A stretch of DNA of 64,000 bases from Gordonia zhaorongruii (GTDB lineage: Bacteria; Actinomycetota; Actinomycetes; Mycobacteriales; Mycobacteriaceae), in assembly GCF_007559005.1 (NCBI RefSeq), contig NZ_CP041763.1, forward strand, positions 3,169,080 to 3,233,079, given 5' to 3'. The position numbers and the translations under genes were made by a program. Positions within the stretch are counted from its first letter, which is position 1; every line of letters starts with the position of its first letter. The notes beneath the pieces were generated by a model, which searched no databases, was not told the DNA's origin, and saw nothing but the letters and a program-made list of their open reading frames with translations. Below are positions 1 through 8,840 of the stretch, piece by piece.

Positions 1-2
1 TC

Positions 3-611
3 ACCCGGCTGGCCGCCTCCGACGCGACCGACGCGCGCACCTGGCTGGGAGCGCCGACGCTCACCCGGGGCGACGTGACGCTACGGCCGCTCACCGCGTC
101 GGACGCCTCGGCGCTGGCGGCGCTCATCTCCGAATCGGATCGCGAGCTGTACCGCTGGACCAGCCCCATCCCGGGCACGGCGCACGAGGCGACGGAATGG
201 ATCGTTCGCGCGTTGTCCGATCCTGCCCGGATCCCGTTCGCCGTCCTCTACGGCGGACGGCTGGTCGGCACCACCAGCTACTACGACGTCCAGGCAGAGC
301 ATCGCAGTCTCGCCATCGGCCACACCTTCTACACACCGGGAACGATGGGCACACAGGTGAATCCGGCCGCCAAGATGTTGTTGCTCGAGTACGCCTTCGC
401 CACCTGCGGCGCGACACGCGTCGTCTGGCACACGCACGAGAGCAACGCACGCTCACGTGCCGCGATCAGCAAGTTGGGCGCGGAGTTCGAAGGACTGCTG
501 CGCAAGCACCGCCGGTTCGGTGACGGGTGGCGCACCACCGCTCAGTTCGCGATGACCGACGACGACTGGCCTGGGGTTCGGGACGAACTCGCGATGCGGT
601 CGGCACGCTGA
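3..611 (+). CDS. GNAT-family N-acetyltransferase, probably cut by the window edge
   Basis: Predicted acetyl-CoA-dependent N-acetyltransferase of the RimJ/RimL type (GNAT fold). The start of the core beta strand ('VTLRPL') is followed by the usual alternating helices, and the 'ESNARSRAAISKLGAEFEG' segment matches the acetyl-CoA-binding helix and the following strand of this family. A GTG at 75 could start a 178-residue protein, but the frame is open back to base 3 and encodes 'WLGAPTLTRGDVTLRPL', a segment typical of the N-terminus of these enzymes, so the true start is probably before the window. The substrate cannot be told. It converges on the next gene with only 9 bases between the stops. 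Confidence 0.8.
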   Translation, partial: TRLAASDATDARTWLGAPTLTRGDVTLRPLTASDASALAALISESDRELYRWTSPIPGTAHEATEWIVRALSDPARIPFAVLYGGRLVGTTSYYDVQAEHRSLAIGHTFYTPGTMGTQVNPAAKMLLLEYAFATCGATRVVWHTHESNARSRAAISKLGAEFEGLLRKHRRFGDGWRTTAQFAMTDDDWPGVRDELAMRSAR

Positions 612-620
612 AGCACCCGG

Positions 621-2258
621 TCAGCCCGGTGACACCGGCTGGTGCACGGGAGACGGCGACCGCAGAAGCAACCCGCTACCGGACGTCCTTCGCCCAGCGG
701 GGCGGAGCAGATCCCACACGACGAATGCGACGAGTCCCAGAACGATGAGACCGCGGATCACCGCGCCGATGTAGAACCACTCCTCCGGCAGCCACCTGCG
801 CTCCGGATCCAGGAACAGACTCATGCGCGGAATCCAGAGCAGGGCTTCGAATGTCATCCAGGCCAGGAGCACCCGCGGATGCGGGATCGCCAGGACCGCG
901 AGCGGCACCAGCCACAGGGACGACTCGGGACGCCATTCCTTGCCGACGACCAGGAACCCGGCGACGAGGACGAACATGAGGGCTGCGAGGCTCGGTGCCC
1001 GCTCCGCGCGCATACCGACATATGCGACTCCGGCGATCACCCCGACCATCAGCACGATCACCAGCGCATTGATGAGCGTCGTCGACGGCGACCATCCGGT
1101 CAGCTGCGCGATCAACCGGTACACGGTGTCCTGCTCGAACATCCGGTCGCGCCATCCGGTGAACGTCGCAGCCCACCCGGACGGATACGCGATCACGACC
1201 GGCAGATTCACGGCCACCCAGGTCCCGATCGCAGCGAGCGTCACCGCACCGGCATCGCGCATCTGCCGGTAGCGGACGCACAGGATGGCTATCGCCGGGA
1301 TCAGCAGGATGGGGTAGAAGGTCGTGCAGGCACCGAGCCCGACGAACACTCCGGTGAGCCAACGTCTCGCGCGTGACCAGGCGAGCATGGCGAGGGCGAC
1401 GAACATCACTGGCAGCACTTCGAACGCCGTGAAGGCGTGCACGATGACCAACGGCGACACCGCCATGGCCGCCACCATCCAAGGCTGTCTGCGGCGCGAT
1501 CGCATGGTCGCCCACACGGCGATCAGCCAGCCGAGCGCCATCAACAAGGCCGCGATGTTGAAGTAGTCGACGACGGCGAGCGCCGACGGGGCGCCGACCG
1601 CATCCGTGAGCGCACCCCAGCCTCGCGCGGCCTGTGCTGAGACGTACATGAACGCCGCCGTCACCACCGGTACTCCGATGTACTCGCGTGCGGAGTTCGT
1701 CGTCCAGAAAGTGCGATACGGCATCGCACCGGCGGCGAGATCGTCCGGAGTCAACCGGTTCTGCGAGTATCCGGCGACGACGTTCGAATAGCACAGCCCG
1801 TAGAACTGGCGTTGGTCGTCCCAGTCGAGGCGCATCTGCCCGGGTGAGCCGTTCGCGGCCGGAGTCTGCTGTATGCAGCCGGCCTTCCCGAACCAGCCGA
1901 ACGCCAAGGTGACGAGCGCCAGGAGGAACAGGATCCGCAGCGGGGTCCATGCCCGGTTGCGTCCGACAGCCGCGTGCTGCCCGACCGGACCGCCGATGCT
2001 CGTGCTCAGTTGCGCGAGCATCGGGTTGATCCGTGTCGGCATGACCCGATCGGTCGCGAGACGCCGGTCATCCGACATCGCGGCCGGCGAATCCCACTCG
2101 CCCGCGCCGTGCGCTGCCCAATCGGACTGCTCTGCGCCGGATGATTCCGGCCCGTGCAGGTGCGCCCCTTCTCCCATCGCGTGTGACCCGACCGCGCCGG
2201 GCTGCGCCGGGTCGGTGCCGGCCGAACCCGACTCGATCGGATCAGGCACGCGCGCCAC
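621..2258 (-). CDS. Polytopic membrane protein, Rv0051-like (glycosyltransferase 87-like)
   Basis: A 545-residue integral membrane protein. About 105 hydrophilic N-terminal residues precede roughly ten hydrophobic segments, beginning near residue 107. Its place directly after ponA1 and its length match Mtb Rv0051, a conserved membrane protein that resembles polyprenol-phosphate-mannose-dependent GT-C glycosyltransferases. A role in envelope glycan synthesis is inferred from that resemblance and from the ponA1 neighbour. The GTG start shares its first base with the last base of the ponA1 stop (TAGTG), which indicates translational coupling. A later start cannot be excluded because the first 75 residues look poorly conserved. 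Confidence 0.8.
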   Translation of the reverse strand: MARVPDPIESGSAGTDPAQPGAVGSHAMGEGAHLHGPESSGAEQSDWAAHGAGEWDSPAAMSDDRRLATDRVMPTRINPMLAQLSTSIGGPVGQHAAVGRNRAWTPLRILFLLALVTLAFGWFGKAGCIQQTPAANGSPGQMRLDWDDQRQFYGLCYSNVVAGYSQNRLTPDDLAAGAMPYRTFWTTNSAREYIGVPVVTAAFMYVSAQAARGWGALTDAVGAPSALAVVDYFNIAALLMALGWLIAVWATMRSRRRQPWMVAAMAVSPLVIVHAFTAFEVLPVMFVALAMLAWSRARRWLTGVFVGLGACTTFYPILLIPAIAILCVRYRQMRDAGAVTLAAIGTWVAVNLPVVIAYPSGWAATFTGWRDRMFEQDTVYRLIAQLTGWSPSTTLINALVIVLMVGVIAGVAYVGMRAERAPSLAALMFVLVAGFLVVGKEWRPESSLWLVPLAVLAIPHPRVLLAWMTFEALLWIPRMSLFLDPERRWLPEEWFYIGAVIRGLIVLGLVAFVVWDLLRPAGRRTSGSGLLLRSPSPVHQPVSPG

Positions 2259-4555
2259 TAGCGCTGCGGAGTGTCGGAATTGAGCTGCGGCTGATCGCTC
2301 TCCCCGGAAGCTCCGTTGGGGCTGAGGTTGGCGTTCGGGCCGCCCTCACCGGTCTCGGGTGACGCTCCGCCATCGCCGGAATCGTCTCCCCCGTCGCCCT
2401 GCCCGGAGCCTTCGTCAAAAGGGATGGTCACTCCCGGAGCGATCGTGATCTCACCGTTTCCGCCTCCGGAACCGGGACCGCGTCGCCGATCGCGGGTCGG
2501 CGTCTGCTCACCGCCGCTATCGCCCCCGCTGTCGCTGCCGCTGCCGTTGCCGCTGCCGCTTTCGCTGCCCTCGGTCTCCGTGTAGGTGGGGGCCGGCGCT
2601 TCGTACGGCACACCCGCCTGTCCGCCGACGGCTTCGGCTTCCGGGAACTGCTCGACGGGTTCACCGGCCAGCGCATCGTCCATCTGCGCCTTCCAGATCT
2701 GCGCGGGTAGACCGCTGCCGTAGATCGGCGAGCCGCCGTAGTCGCGCAGGGCGGTGCCCTCGTCGGTTCCGACCCAGACCGCGGTGGACAGTTGCGGCGT
2801 GTAGCCGACCATCCACGCATCCTTGTTGTTACCGCTGTCGCCGAGCTGAGCGGTGCCCGTCTTCGCGGCCGACACACGCGGCCCGACCGACGGATCGTAA
2901 AGGCTGTTGCCGTTCGAGTACGCGGCGATCGGCTGCATCGCGGCCGTCACGTTGTCCGCAACGGCCTTGGGGACCACGCGCTTGCCCTTGTCGGGCTGAC
3001 GATCGAACAGCACCTCGCCGGTCGAGGTCTCGACCTTCTTCACCATGAACGGCTTGCGGTAGATGCCCGATGCCGCGAGCGTCGCATACGCGGAGGCCAT
3101 GTCGAGGACCCGCGACGGGTACTGGCCGAGCACGACGCCGCCCTCGGGACGACCGTTCTTGCCCTGCAGCGTGTGCTTGATGTTGCCGAAGCTCTCGGCG
3201 ATACCCAGCTGATGCGCGGCATCCGCGACGGCTTGCGCGCCGCCCTTGAGATCCATCATCAGGCGGTAGTACACCGTGTTCAGCGACATCTTGAGCGCGG
3301 TCGCCAGGTTGCAGGTGCCGCAGCTCTCACCTTCGGAGTTCTCGATCGTCACCTTGCCGTGCTGATACGGGGCGGACGAGTAGGTCTTCGACAGCGGAAT
3401 GTCCTGCTCGAGTCCCGCGACCAGCGCGAACACCTTGAAGACCGAGCCGGTCTGCAGGCCCGCCGACGCGTAGTCCCAGCCCTGGCCGTCCTCGCCACCG
3501 TAGTAGCCCTCTACGCCGCCGGTCTCCGGATCGATGGAGACCGATGCGGTCCGGAGCTTGTCCGGCTCGCCCGAGAGCTTGTCCCGCGCGTTGCTGACGA
3601 GTGCCTTCTGCGCCTTGGGGTCGATCGACGTGGTCACCTTGAGTCCGCCGGTACGCACATCCTGTTCGGAGATGCCCAGGGTCTCGAGCTCCGACAGCAC
3701 CTGGCGGCGGATCAGTCCGTTCGGACCGTCGTTCTTCTCGGCCGGAATCGCCTTCGTGTCGGAGACCTTGGGGAACTTCATCGACTCACGGTCCTGGCGC
3801 GACAGGTAACCGATCGACACCATTCCGTCGAGCACGTAGTTCCATCGCATGTTGGCCTGCTCTGGATCGAGTGCGGGGTCATACAGCGACGGCCCGCGGA
3901 TCACCGATGCCAGCAACGCCGATTCGGACGGGGTGAGTCGCTTGAGATCCTTGTTGAAATAGGCCTTCGACGCTGCGGCCACACCGTACGCACCACGACC
4001 GAAGTAGATCGTGTTCAGGTAGGCGGCCATGATGTCGTCCTTGTCCCACTGACGGGACATCTTGGTCGAGATCGCGAGTTCCTTGAACTTGCGCTTGTAA
4101 CTGACCTCGTCACCGACGATGGCGTTCTTCACGTACTGCTGGGTGATCGTCGAGCCACCGCCCGCATCGACCTTGTTGGTCACCTTGCCGAGGACGGCAC
4201 GGGTGAAGCCGCTCAACGAGAAACCGGAGTTCGAGTCGAAACCGCGATCCTCCGCAGCCTTGACCGCAGCCACCATCGACTCAGGGATGTCGTCGTATTT
4301 GACGTCGGTACGGTTGCCCTGTGGCGGAACCACGCGGGCGAGCACCCCGCCACGCGCATCGGTGATCGTCGCGACCTGGTTCTGCTTGATGTCACCGGGG
4401 CCGGGAACCGGCACCGTGATGTAAGTGAAGACGAAGGCGATGACGCCGAGGATCGCCAGAGCGGGCACGGCTGCCGCGGCCAAGCCGGCAACCCATGCCG
4501 TGATGCGGGCCGTCTTCCGCGGCCTTGATTCCGATTCGCCAGCTCGGCTGGTCAT
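2258..4555 (-). CDS. ponA1: Bifunctional penicillin-binding protein 1A (PonA1)
   Basis: Class A PBP that polymerises lipid II and cross-links peptidoglycan at the cell surface. The 765-residue protein has one N-terminal membrane anchor (about residues 22-46), a GT51 glycosyltransferase domain with the catalytic Glu102 in 'EDRGF' and the 'GGSTITQQ' motif (133-140), and a transpeptidase domain with SVFK (nucleophile Ser371), SLN (424-426) and KTG (565-567). From about residue 645 the tail is rich in Gly, Ser, Asp and Pro and ends in a Gln/Pro-rich segment, as in mycobacterial PonA1. It is followed without a gap by the Rv0051-like gene. The ATG at 4555 is preceded by a weak purine-rich site. In Mtb PonA1 drives polar elongation and is phosphorylated by PknB. 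Confidence 0.95.
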   Translation of the reverse strand: MTSRAGESESRPRKTARITAWVAGLAAAAVPALAILGVIAFVFTYITVPVPGPGDIKQNQVATITDARGGVLARVVPPQGNRTDVKYDDIPESMVAAVKAAEDRGFDSNSGFSLSGFTRAVLGKVTNKVDAGGGSTITQQYVKNAIVGDEVSYKRKFKELAISTKMSRQWDKDDIMAAYLNTIYFGRGAYGVAAASKAYFNKDLKRLTPSESALLASVIRGPSLYDPALDPEQANMRWNYVLDGMVSIGYLSRQDRESMKFPKVSDTKAIPAEKNDGPNGLIRRQVLSELETLGISEQDVRTGGLKVTTSIDPKAQKALVSNARDKLSGEPDKLRTASVSIDPETGGVEGYYGGEDGQGWDYASAGLQTGSVFKVFALVAGLEQDIPLSKTYSSAPYQHGKVTIENSEGESCGTCNLATALKMSLNTVYYRLMMDLKGGAQAVADAAHQLGIAESFGNIKHTLQGKNGRPEGGVVLGQYPSRVLDMASAYATLAASGIYRKPFMVKKVETSTGEVLFDRQPDKGKRVVPKAVADNVTAAMQPIAAYSNGNSLYDPSVGPRVSAAKTGTAQLGDSGNNKDAWMVGYTPQLSTAVWVGTDEGTALRDYGGSPIYGSGLPAQIWKAQMDDALAGEPVEQFPEAEAVGGQAGVPYEAPAPTYTETEGSESGSGNGSGSDSGGDSGGEQTPTRDRRRGPGSGGGNGEITIAPGVTIPFDEGSGQGDGGDDSGDGGASPETGEGGPNANLSPNGASGESDQPQLNSDTPQR

Positions 4556-4678
4556 CGCTCACCCACTTCTCTGCATTCACTCGCCCGTACGGACGTTCCC
4601 ACAACTTTGACGCACTGCAGCGCCGCTGCCAACTCCTGCGGTGTCCCGGTCTGCTCACAGTCGGCGCACCCCTGTCGG

Positions 4679-5098
4679 CTATTTCGCAATACGACGCCTC
4701 TTCGTTGCACGCTGCGGCATTCCGCCAACGTACGACTGCACGAGATAGTTCCACTTGCATGTGCGGCATACCTCGACAACGTGGACCGTGAACTCGGGCG
4801 CCTGCTGGTCCAGCTCGACGATCTCCGCCTCGCTGCGCGCAGTCCCCGACGGTTCTCCGACTTTGGGGCCGAACACCCAGGACACCAAGGTGACCTGCTC
4901 CTTCCGGCACACCGGGCAGGGCCGATCGGTGCCTTGGCCGTGAAACTTGGCCGCACGGAGCAGATAGGTGTCGGCATCGCACACGTCCGACAGCGCGATC
5001 TCGCCCGCACGGATGCGGGCCAGTCGGGCGCGACGCGCGAGCGCGTAGTCGACGAGTTGACGGTGCACGGACTCCAGCGTAGACGCGGACCGGCTCAT
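4679..5098 (-). CDS. DUF5318 family zinc-ribbon-like protein (Rv0049 homologue)
   Basis: A 139-residue cytoplasmic protein of unknown function. Two CxxC pairs (Cys61/64 and Cys111/114), about 47 residues apart, look like a split zinc-ribbon; Cys40 is a further candidate ligand. The basic C-terminus (around 'RATKRRRIAK') could contact nucleic acid, but this is only inference. The ATG at 5098 is chosen because it gives a length close to Mtb Rv0049; the frame also has an earlier ATG at 5170. It sits between ponA1 and padR as in mycobacteria, and is divergent from padR. Confidence 0.8.
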   Translation of the reverse strand: MSRSASTLESVHRQLVDYALARRARLARIRAGEIALSDVCDADTYLLRAAKFHGQGTDRPCPVCRKEQVTLVSWVFGPKVGEPSGTARSEAEIVELDQQAPEFTVHVVEVCRTCKWNYLVQSYVGGMPQRATKRRRIAK

Positions 5099-5140
5099 GG
5101 CCGCTGTGATCGAGATCAAAGTCGTCCCAGCAGCCTTCGG

Positions 5141-5203
5141 TTGGTTGATGGCTATATCGATGCGATACATTTAGTGCTGCATCTAGCCGACACAACGCAT
5201 CGA
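5141..5203 (+). promoter_or_regulatory. Candidate padR-ino1 promoter and operator region
   Basis: A TACATT box at 5166-5171 has TTGATG (5145-5150) upstream, which could be the -10 and -35 elements for padR-ino1. The same stretch is enclosed by a perfect 8-bp inverted repeat (TCGATGCG at 5157-5164, CGCATCGA at 5196-5203, 31 bases apart). PadR repressors commonly bind their own promoter, so autoregulation is a reasonable guess. The -35/-10 spacing of 15 is short. Confidence 0.35.
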
Positions 5204-5215
5204 AAGGGGATCGAC

Positions 5216-5863
5216 GTGCTCGAGATGGCGATCCTCGGACTCCTCCTCGAGTCCCCGATGCACGGTTACGAACTGCGCAAGCGGCTCACCGGACTGTTGG
5301 GCGCGTTCCGTGCCTTCTCGTACGGGTCGCTGTACCCGACATTGCGGCGGATGCGGGCCGACGGCCTGATCGCCGAGGACGAGACCGATACGCCGCACGG
5401 CTCCAAGGTCCGGCGCGGCCGCCGCGTGTACCGGCTCACCCGGGCGGGCGAAGTCCGGTTCAGCGAACTGGTCGCCGACACCGGACCGCAGAACTACACG
5501 GACGACGGGTTCGGTGTGCATCTCGCATTCTTCAGCCGCACGCCGGCCGTCGCGCGGATGCGGATCCTGGAAGGCCGTCGCCGTCAGGTGGAGGAACGCC
5601 GGGAGAGCATCCGCGAGATGCTCGGCCGTTCGGCTCCGGCCACCGACCGCTACACGCGACAGATGCACGAGTTGAGCCTGGAGACCTCCGAGCGCGAGGT
5701 CCAGTGGCTCAACAAACTGATCGCCGACGAAGTGTCGGCGGAGTCCACAGAACTCAATGCCGATCCATCGGAAACCGGTGGCGGCATCGCAGAAGAGAAG
5801 AAGTCGGCGGTACAGCAGTCCGCCGTACCGTCACAGAAAGAAGGAGAGCCCGACCATGGGTGA
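5216..5863 (+). CDS. PadR-family transcriptional regulator (Rv0047c homologue)
   Basis: A 215-residue PadR regulator. The N-terminal winged helix begins '[19 protein letters not shown]', the classic PadR signature, and carries the '[17 protein letters not shown]' recognition helix (about residues 35-51). A Vir_regul C-terminal helical domain follows (about 100-180), then an unstructured Glu/Ser-rich tail. The GTG at 5216 is chosen because AAAGGGGA lies 5-6 bases before it; an ATG three codons later is the alternative. The gene overlaps ino1 by 8 bases, so the two are co-transcribed and probably translationally coupled. This pairing is conserved in Mtb (Rv0047c-Rv0046c), where PadR is thought to act on this locus. 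Confidence 0.9.
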   Translation: MLEMAILGLLLESPMHGYELRKRLTGLLGAFRAFSYGSLYPTLRRMRADGLIAEDETDTPHGSKVRRGRRVYRLTRAGEVRFSELVADTGPQNYTDDGFGVHLAFFSRTPAVARMRILEGRRRQVEERRESIREMLGRSAPATDRYTRQMHELSLETSEREVQWLNKLIADEVSAESTELNADPSETGGGIAEEKKSAVQQSAVPSQKEGEPDHG

Positions 5864-6953
5864 AACCAACAAAGTGCGCGTGGCCATCGTCGGCGTGGGT
5901 AACTGCGCCTCATCCTTGGTGCAGGGCGTCGAGTACTACAAGGACGCAGACGAGAACGCCGTCGTTCCCGGCCTGATGCACGTCAAGTTCGGTGGCTACC
6001 ACATCCGCGACGTCGAGTTCGCCGCTGCGTTCGACGTCGACGCCAAGAAGGTCGGCTTCGACCTCGCCGAGGCGATCAACAACAGCGAGAACAACACCAT
6101 CAAGATCGCTGACGTCCCGCCGCTGAACGTCCCCGTCCAGCGCGGTCAGACCCTCGACGGTCTCGGCAAGTACTACAAGGAGACCATCACCGAGGCCGAT
6201 GGCGAAGGCGTCGACGTGGTGAAGGCTCTCAAGGACGCTGACGTGGACGTCCTCGTCAGCTACCTCCCGGTCGGCTCGGAGCAAGCCGACAAGTTCTACG
6301 CGCAGTGCGCGATCGACGCGGGTGTGGCCTTCGTCAACGCCCTGCCGGTGTTCATCGCCTCCGACCCCGAGTGGGCCAAGAAGTTCACCGACGCCGGTGT
6401 CCCGATCGTCGGCGACGACATCAAGAGCCAGGTGGGCGCAACCATCACCCACCGCGTGATGGCGAAGCTGTTCGAGGACCGCGGCGTCGCCCTCGACCGC
6501 ACGTACCAGTTGAACGTCGGCGGCAACATGGACTTCAAGAACATGCTCGAGCGTGAGCGTCTGGAGTCCAAGAAGGTCAGCAAGACCCAGGCTGTCACCA
6601 GCAACCTGACCGGTTCGCTGTCGGGCAAGGTGCACGACAAGAACGTGCACATCGGCCCGTCGGACTACGTCGCATGGCTCGACGACCGCAAGTGGGCGTA
6701 CGTGCGCCTCGAGGGCCGCGCCTTCGGCGACGTGCCGCTGAACCTCGAGTACAAGCTCGAGGTCTGGGACTCCCCCAACTCGGCCGGCATCATCATCGAC
6801 GCGGTGCGCGCCGCCAAGATCGCCAAGGACCGCGGTATCGGCGGCCCGATCCTCCCGGCATCGGCCTACCTGATGAAGAGCCCGCCCGAGCAGATCGCCG
6901 ACGACGTCGCGCGTCAGCAGCTCGAAGCCTTCATCATCGGCGGCGACGAGTGA
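5856..6953 (+). CDS. ino1: Myo-inositol-1-phosphate synthase
   Basis: Cytoplasmic NAD-dependent enzyme (365 residues) that converts glucose-6-phosphate to inositol-3-phosphate, the entry step for phosphatidylinositol, PIMs, lipoarabinomannan and mycothiol. The Rossmann motif '[16 protein letters not shown]' is near residues 9-24. The '[15 protein letters not shown]' and '[11 protein letters not shown]' segments carry family-typical active-site residues, including the Lys of 'SQVGAT' context and the Asp/Asn pair. Length matches actinobacterial Ino1. The ATG at 5856 has a strong Shine-Dalgarno (AAGGAGAG, 5840-5847) lying inside the end of padR. A strong hairpin terminator follows 22 bases after the stop. 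Confidence 0.97.
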   Translation: MGETNKVRVAIVGVGNCASSLVQGVEYYKDADENAVVPGLMHVKFGGYHIRDVEFAAAFDVDAKKVGFDLAEAINNSENNTIKIADVPPLNVPVQRGQTLDGLGKYYKETITEADGEGVDVVKALKDADVDVLVSYLPVGSEQADKFYAQCAIDAGVAFVNALPVFIASDPEWAKKFTDAGVPIVGDDIKSQVGATITHRVMAKLFEDRGVALDRTYQLNVGGNMDFKNMLERERLESKKVSKTQAVTSNLTGSLSGKVHDKNVHIGPSDYVAWLDDRKWAYVRLEGRAFGDVPLNLEYKLEVWDSPNSAGIIIDAVRAAKIAKDRGIGGPILPASAYLMKSPPEQIADDVARQQLEAFIIGGDE

Positions 6954-6974
6954 TCCTCAGCTGAGGATGCGAAT

Positions 6975-7015
6975 GTGGCCCGGACTCCTTGCTGGAGTCC
7001 GGGCCACGTTCGTTT
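6975..7015 (+). terminator. Intrinsic terminator after ino1
   Basis: Perfect 14-bp GC-rich stem (6975-6988 paired with 6994-7007) with a TTGCT loop, followed by GTTCGTTT. It ends the padR-ino1 unit. The opposing membrane-protein gene ends at 7035, so it may also serve that strand. Confidence 0.85.
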
Positions 7016-7034
7016 CGGTCGAAGGAAGTGCAGA

Positions 7035-7439
7035 TCAGCCGATGCCGGCAGCGCTGAGGAGGACTGTCACCACGGTGACGACCGCGACCACCCCGTGCGC
7101 GCCGACCACGGCTACCGGGAACCCCTTCTCGGGAGCATCCTCGGTACCTGCCGCGCCCTGGTACGCCGGGATCCAGCGCGCGAGCATCGCGAATCCGGCG
7201 AGGGCGATCACGACGAGCAAGGCGAACGCGATCCAGGCGAGAACCGCAGCGTCGACGGCCACGTAGACGATCCACAGCACGAGACCCGCCGCAGCGAGCA
7301 GGAAGTGCGCGAACACGATGGGCGCGGGCAATCTGCTGGTGGTACCCGCCTTCGCACCTCCCCCGGCGATCCATTTGCCGAGCAGGACGAACCCGCCGAG
7401 GGCGGTGATGATCCAGCAGACGAGTGCGACGATGGCCAT
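7035..7439 (-). CDS. Small four-helix membrane protein, unknown function
   Basis: A 134-residue integral membrane protein with four hydrophobic segments (about residues 3-22, 41-60, 64-86 and 109-132) and only short loops; a charged loop ('TEDAPEKG') lies before the last helix. I do not recognise the family. The start at 7439 is supported by AAGGAG 8 bases upstream, and a TATA-rich stretch (7454-7461) just beyond it could be the promoter. It lies downstream of the DUF2231/folE genes on the same strand but is separated from them by 143 bases. Confidence 0.75.
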   Translation of the reverse strand: MAIVALVCWIITALGGFVLLGKWIAGGGAKAGTTSRLPAPIVFAHFLLAAAGLVLWIVYVAVDAAVLAWIAFALLVVIALAGFAMLARWIPAYQGAAGTEDAPEKGFPVAVVGAHGVVAVVTVVTVLLSAAGIG

Positions 7440-7470
7440 GATGTTGTCTCCTTGTATATAAGGGCTGGTT

Positions 7471-7498
7471 GTACGGACGGGCTGGTACGGACGGGCTG
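7471..7498. repeat. Tandem duplication of a 14-bp unit
   Basis: GTACGGACGGGCTG occurs twice back to back (7471-7484, 7485-7498) and is followed by a partial GGCTGGG. It lies in the gap upstream of the small membrane-protein gene. It may be a replication-slippage product; no function is apparent. Confidence 0.7.
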
Positions 7499-7582
7499 GG
7501 CTGGGTAGAGCTGGGGCCGGGTTGCGGGCCCCTTGATGCGCGCCGCCTCGATGCCGAGGGCTACCGAGGCGAACGGGTTCCG

Positions 7583-8098
7583 TCAGTCGCGACGTTCGAA
7601 GCCCTCAGCCTGAGTGGCTTCATCGACGACTCGGACGCCGTACCGATATGCGAGCTTGCCGCCGAGGGCGCCGGCGACGGTCAGCACGATGAGGCTGACC
7701 ACGGTGAGGCATAGCTGCCCGGCACCGACGGTGCCGTCTGTGCCGGAAGTCGCACGCCACCAGAAGTTTCCGGCGAAGGCGAGCGTGACCACCAGCATCA
7801 ACGACATGTGGATCAGTGCCGTGCGCTGAGCAGCGGTGCCGACCGGGATCGACAGCAGGTCGAGGAACCCGACCGTGGCCGCCGCCAAGGCTCCGAGAAC
7901 ACCGACTGCGATCAGCCACAGGGCACCGCGACTCAGGAACGCCGGGTCGTCGACGATGCACGAGCCGACGTCGAAGACGAGGGAGGTGACCCACGCGCCT
8001 ATCGGCACCGTCACCAGCATCGGATGGAACGGGTGTCCGTACGGCCCGGTGAGCATCGCGCTGACCGGCTGCTTCGCCTGGCTCATATCGGTTGGCAT
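7583..8098 (-). CDS. DUF2231 family membrane protein
   Basis: A 171-residue inner-membrane protein with four predicted helices. The family signature 'GHPFHPMLVTVPIGAW' is at about residues 21-36, and its conserved His residues suggest a haem or metal site, as proposed for other DUF2231 proteins. No enzymatic role is established. GAGGAG 6 bases before the ATG at 8098 fixes the start. It follows folE by 42 bases on the same strand, so the two probably share a transcript and are likely controlled by the divergent regulator at 8841. Confidence 0.85.
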   Translation of the reverse strand: MPTDMSQAKQPVSAMLTGPYGHPFHPMLVTVPIGAWVTSLVFDVGSCIVDDPAFLSRGALWLIAVGVLGALAAATVGFLDLLSIPVGTAAQRTALIHMSLMLVVTLAFAGNFWWRATSGTDGTVGAGQLCLTVVSLIVLTVAGALGGKLAYRYGVRVVDEATQAEGFERRD

Positions 8099-8140
8099 GG
8101 TGACTCCTCGGTGAACGGGAACGGGTGAGGGATCCGGCGA

Positions 8141-8764
8141 TCAGCCGGGCCGATTGCGGTTGCGCGTCAGCTCGAGGAACTCCCCTCTCGCTGGGCCGCT
8201 CTCGCGGAGCAACCCACGCAGCGCGGAGGTGGTGGTCCAGGTTCCCGGAGCACGTACACCGCGGATCGACATGCACATGTGCTCCGCCTCGATGAGCACG
8301 CCGACACCGCGCGGACGCAGGCTCTCCTCCAGCCAGTCGGCGACCTGCATCGTCAGGCGCTCCTGAACCTGAAGATCGCGTGCGAACAGTTCGACGACGC
8401 GGGCGAGTTTGGACAATCCGAGAATCCGTTTCCCCGGCAGATAGCCGACGTGCGCCACACCGCGGAACGGCAGCAGGTGATGCTCGCACAGCGAGGAGAA
8501 GTGAATGTCCCGGACCAGGACCAGCTCGTCGTAGCCGGATTCGTTGGGAAAGGTCGTCAGGTCGAACTCACGCGGCGTGAGCATCTCCTCGAAGGCCCCC
8601 GCCACGCGGCGCGGCGTCTCACTCAGGTGCGTCTGGCTCGGATCACGGCCGAGCGCCCCCAACAGCAGGTGAATCGCCTGTTCCGCCGCGTCGATGTCGA
8701 TACTCGGCCGTTGCACGTCCGCGCGAGCATCCCTCGCGGGCGACGGCGCCGTCGTCGTGGTCAT
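8141..8764 (-). CDS. folE: GTP cyclohydrolase I (type IA)
   Basis: Converts GTP to 7,8-dihydroneopterin triphosphate, the first step of tetrahydrofolate and pterin synthesis. The 207-residue protein carries the zinc site (Cys93 and His96 in 'SLCEHHLLPF', Cys164 in 'EHMCMSIRGV') and the 'SETPRRVAGAFEE' helix of the family. The ATG at 8764 is chosen because of AGAAGG 8-9 bases upstream; an upstream ATG at 8800 would lie within the promoter. The gene stands apart from the usual folate cluster (ftsH-folE-folP-folB-folK in mycobacteria), so it may be a second, conditionally expressed copy. That cannot be tested within this window. Confidence 0.95.
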   Translation of the reverse strand: MTTTTAPSPARDARADVQRPSIDIDAAEQAIHLLLGALGRDPSQTHLSETPRRVAGAFEEMLTPREFDLTTFPNESGYDELVLVRDIHFSSLCEHHLLPFRGVAHVGYLPGKRILGLSKLARVVELFARDLQVQERLTMQVADWLEESLRPRGVGVLIEAEHMCMSIRGVRAPGTWTTTSALRGLLRESGPARGEFLELTRNRNRPG

Positions 8765-8794
8765 TCGTACGACCCTTCTAAAACTAATGCCTAT

Positions 8795-8835
8795 GGTCAT
8801 TGATTATAGAGACAATTAGACCACACCGATAGGTT
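8795..8835. promoter_or_regulatory. Divergent folE / regulator promoter with candidate operator
   Basis: On the minus strand a perfect TATAAT (complement of 8803-8808) suits folE, giving a leader of about 33 bases that contains its ribosome site. On the plus strand TAGGTT (8830-8835) ends 6 bases before the ATG of the regulator. An interrupted inverted repeat, GGTC-ATTG (8795-8802) facing CAAT-ta-GACC (8813-8822), covers the folE TATAAT box. This is where a repressor made by the divergent gene would be expected to bind. Confidence 0.5.
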
Positions 8836-8840
8836 TTACA

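Noticed and set aside
2792..4528. Long open frame (578 codons) on the plus strand opposite ponA1
   Set aside because: It is exactly antisense to the intact ponA1, its translation is Arg/Val/Leu-rich without any domain, and such frames are expected in GC-rich DNA.
4607..5215. A padR frame that is open to 4607, giving a 418-residue protein
   Set aside because: The first 200 residues would be antisense to DUF5318; PadR similarity and a good ribosome site begin at 5216.
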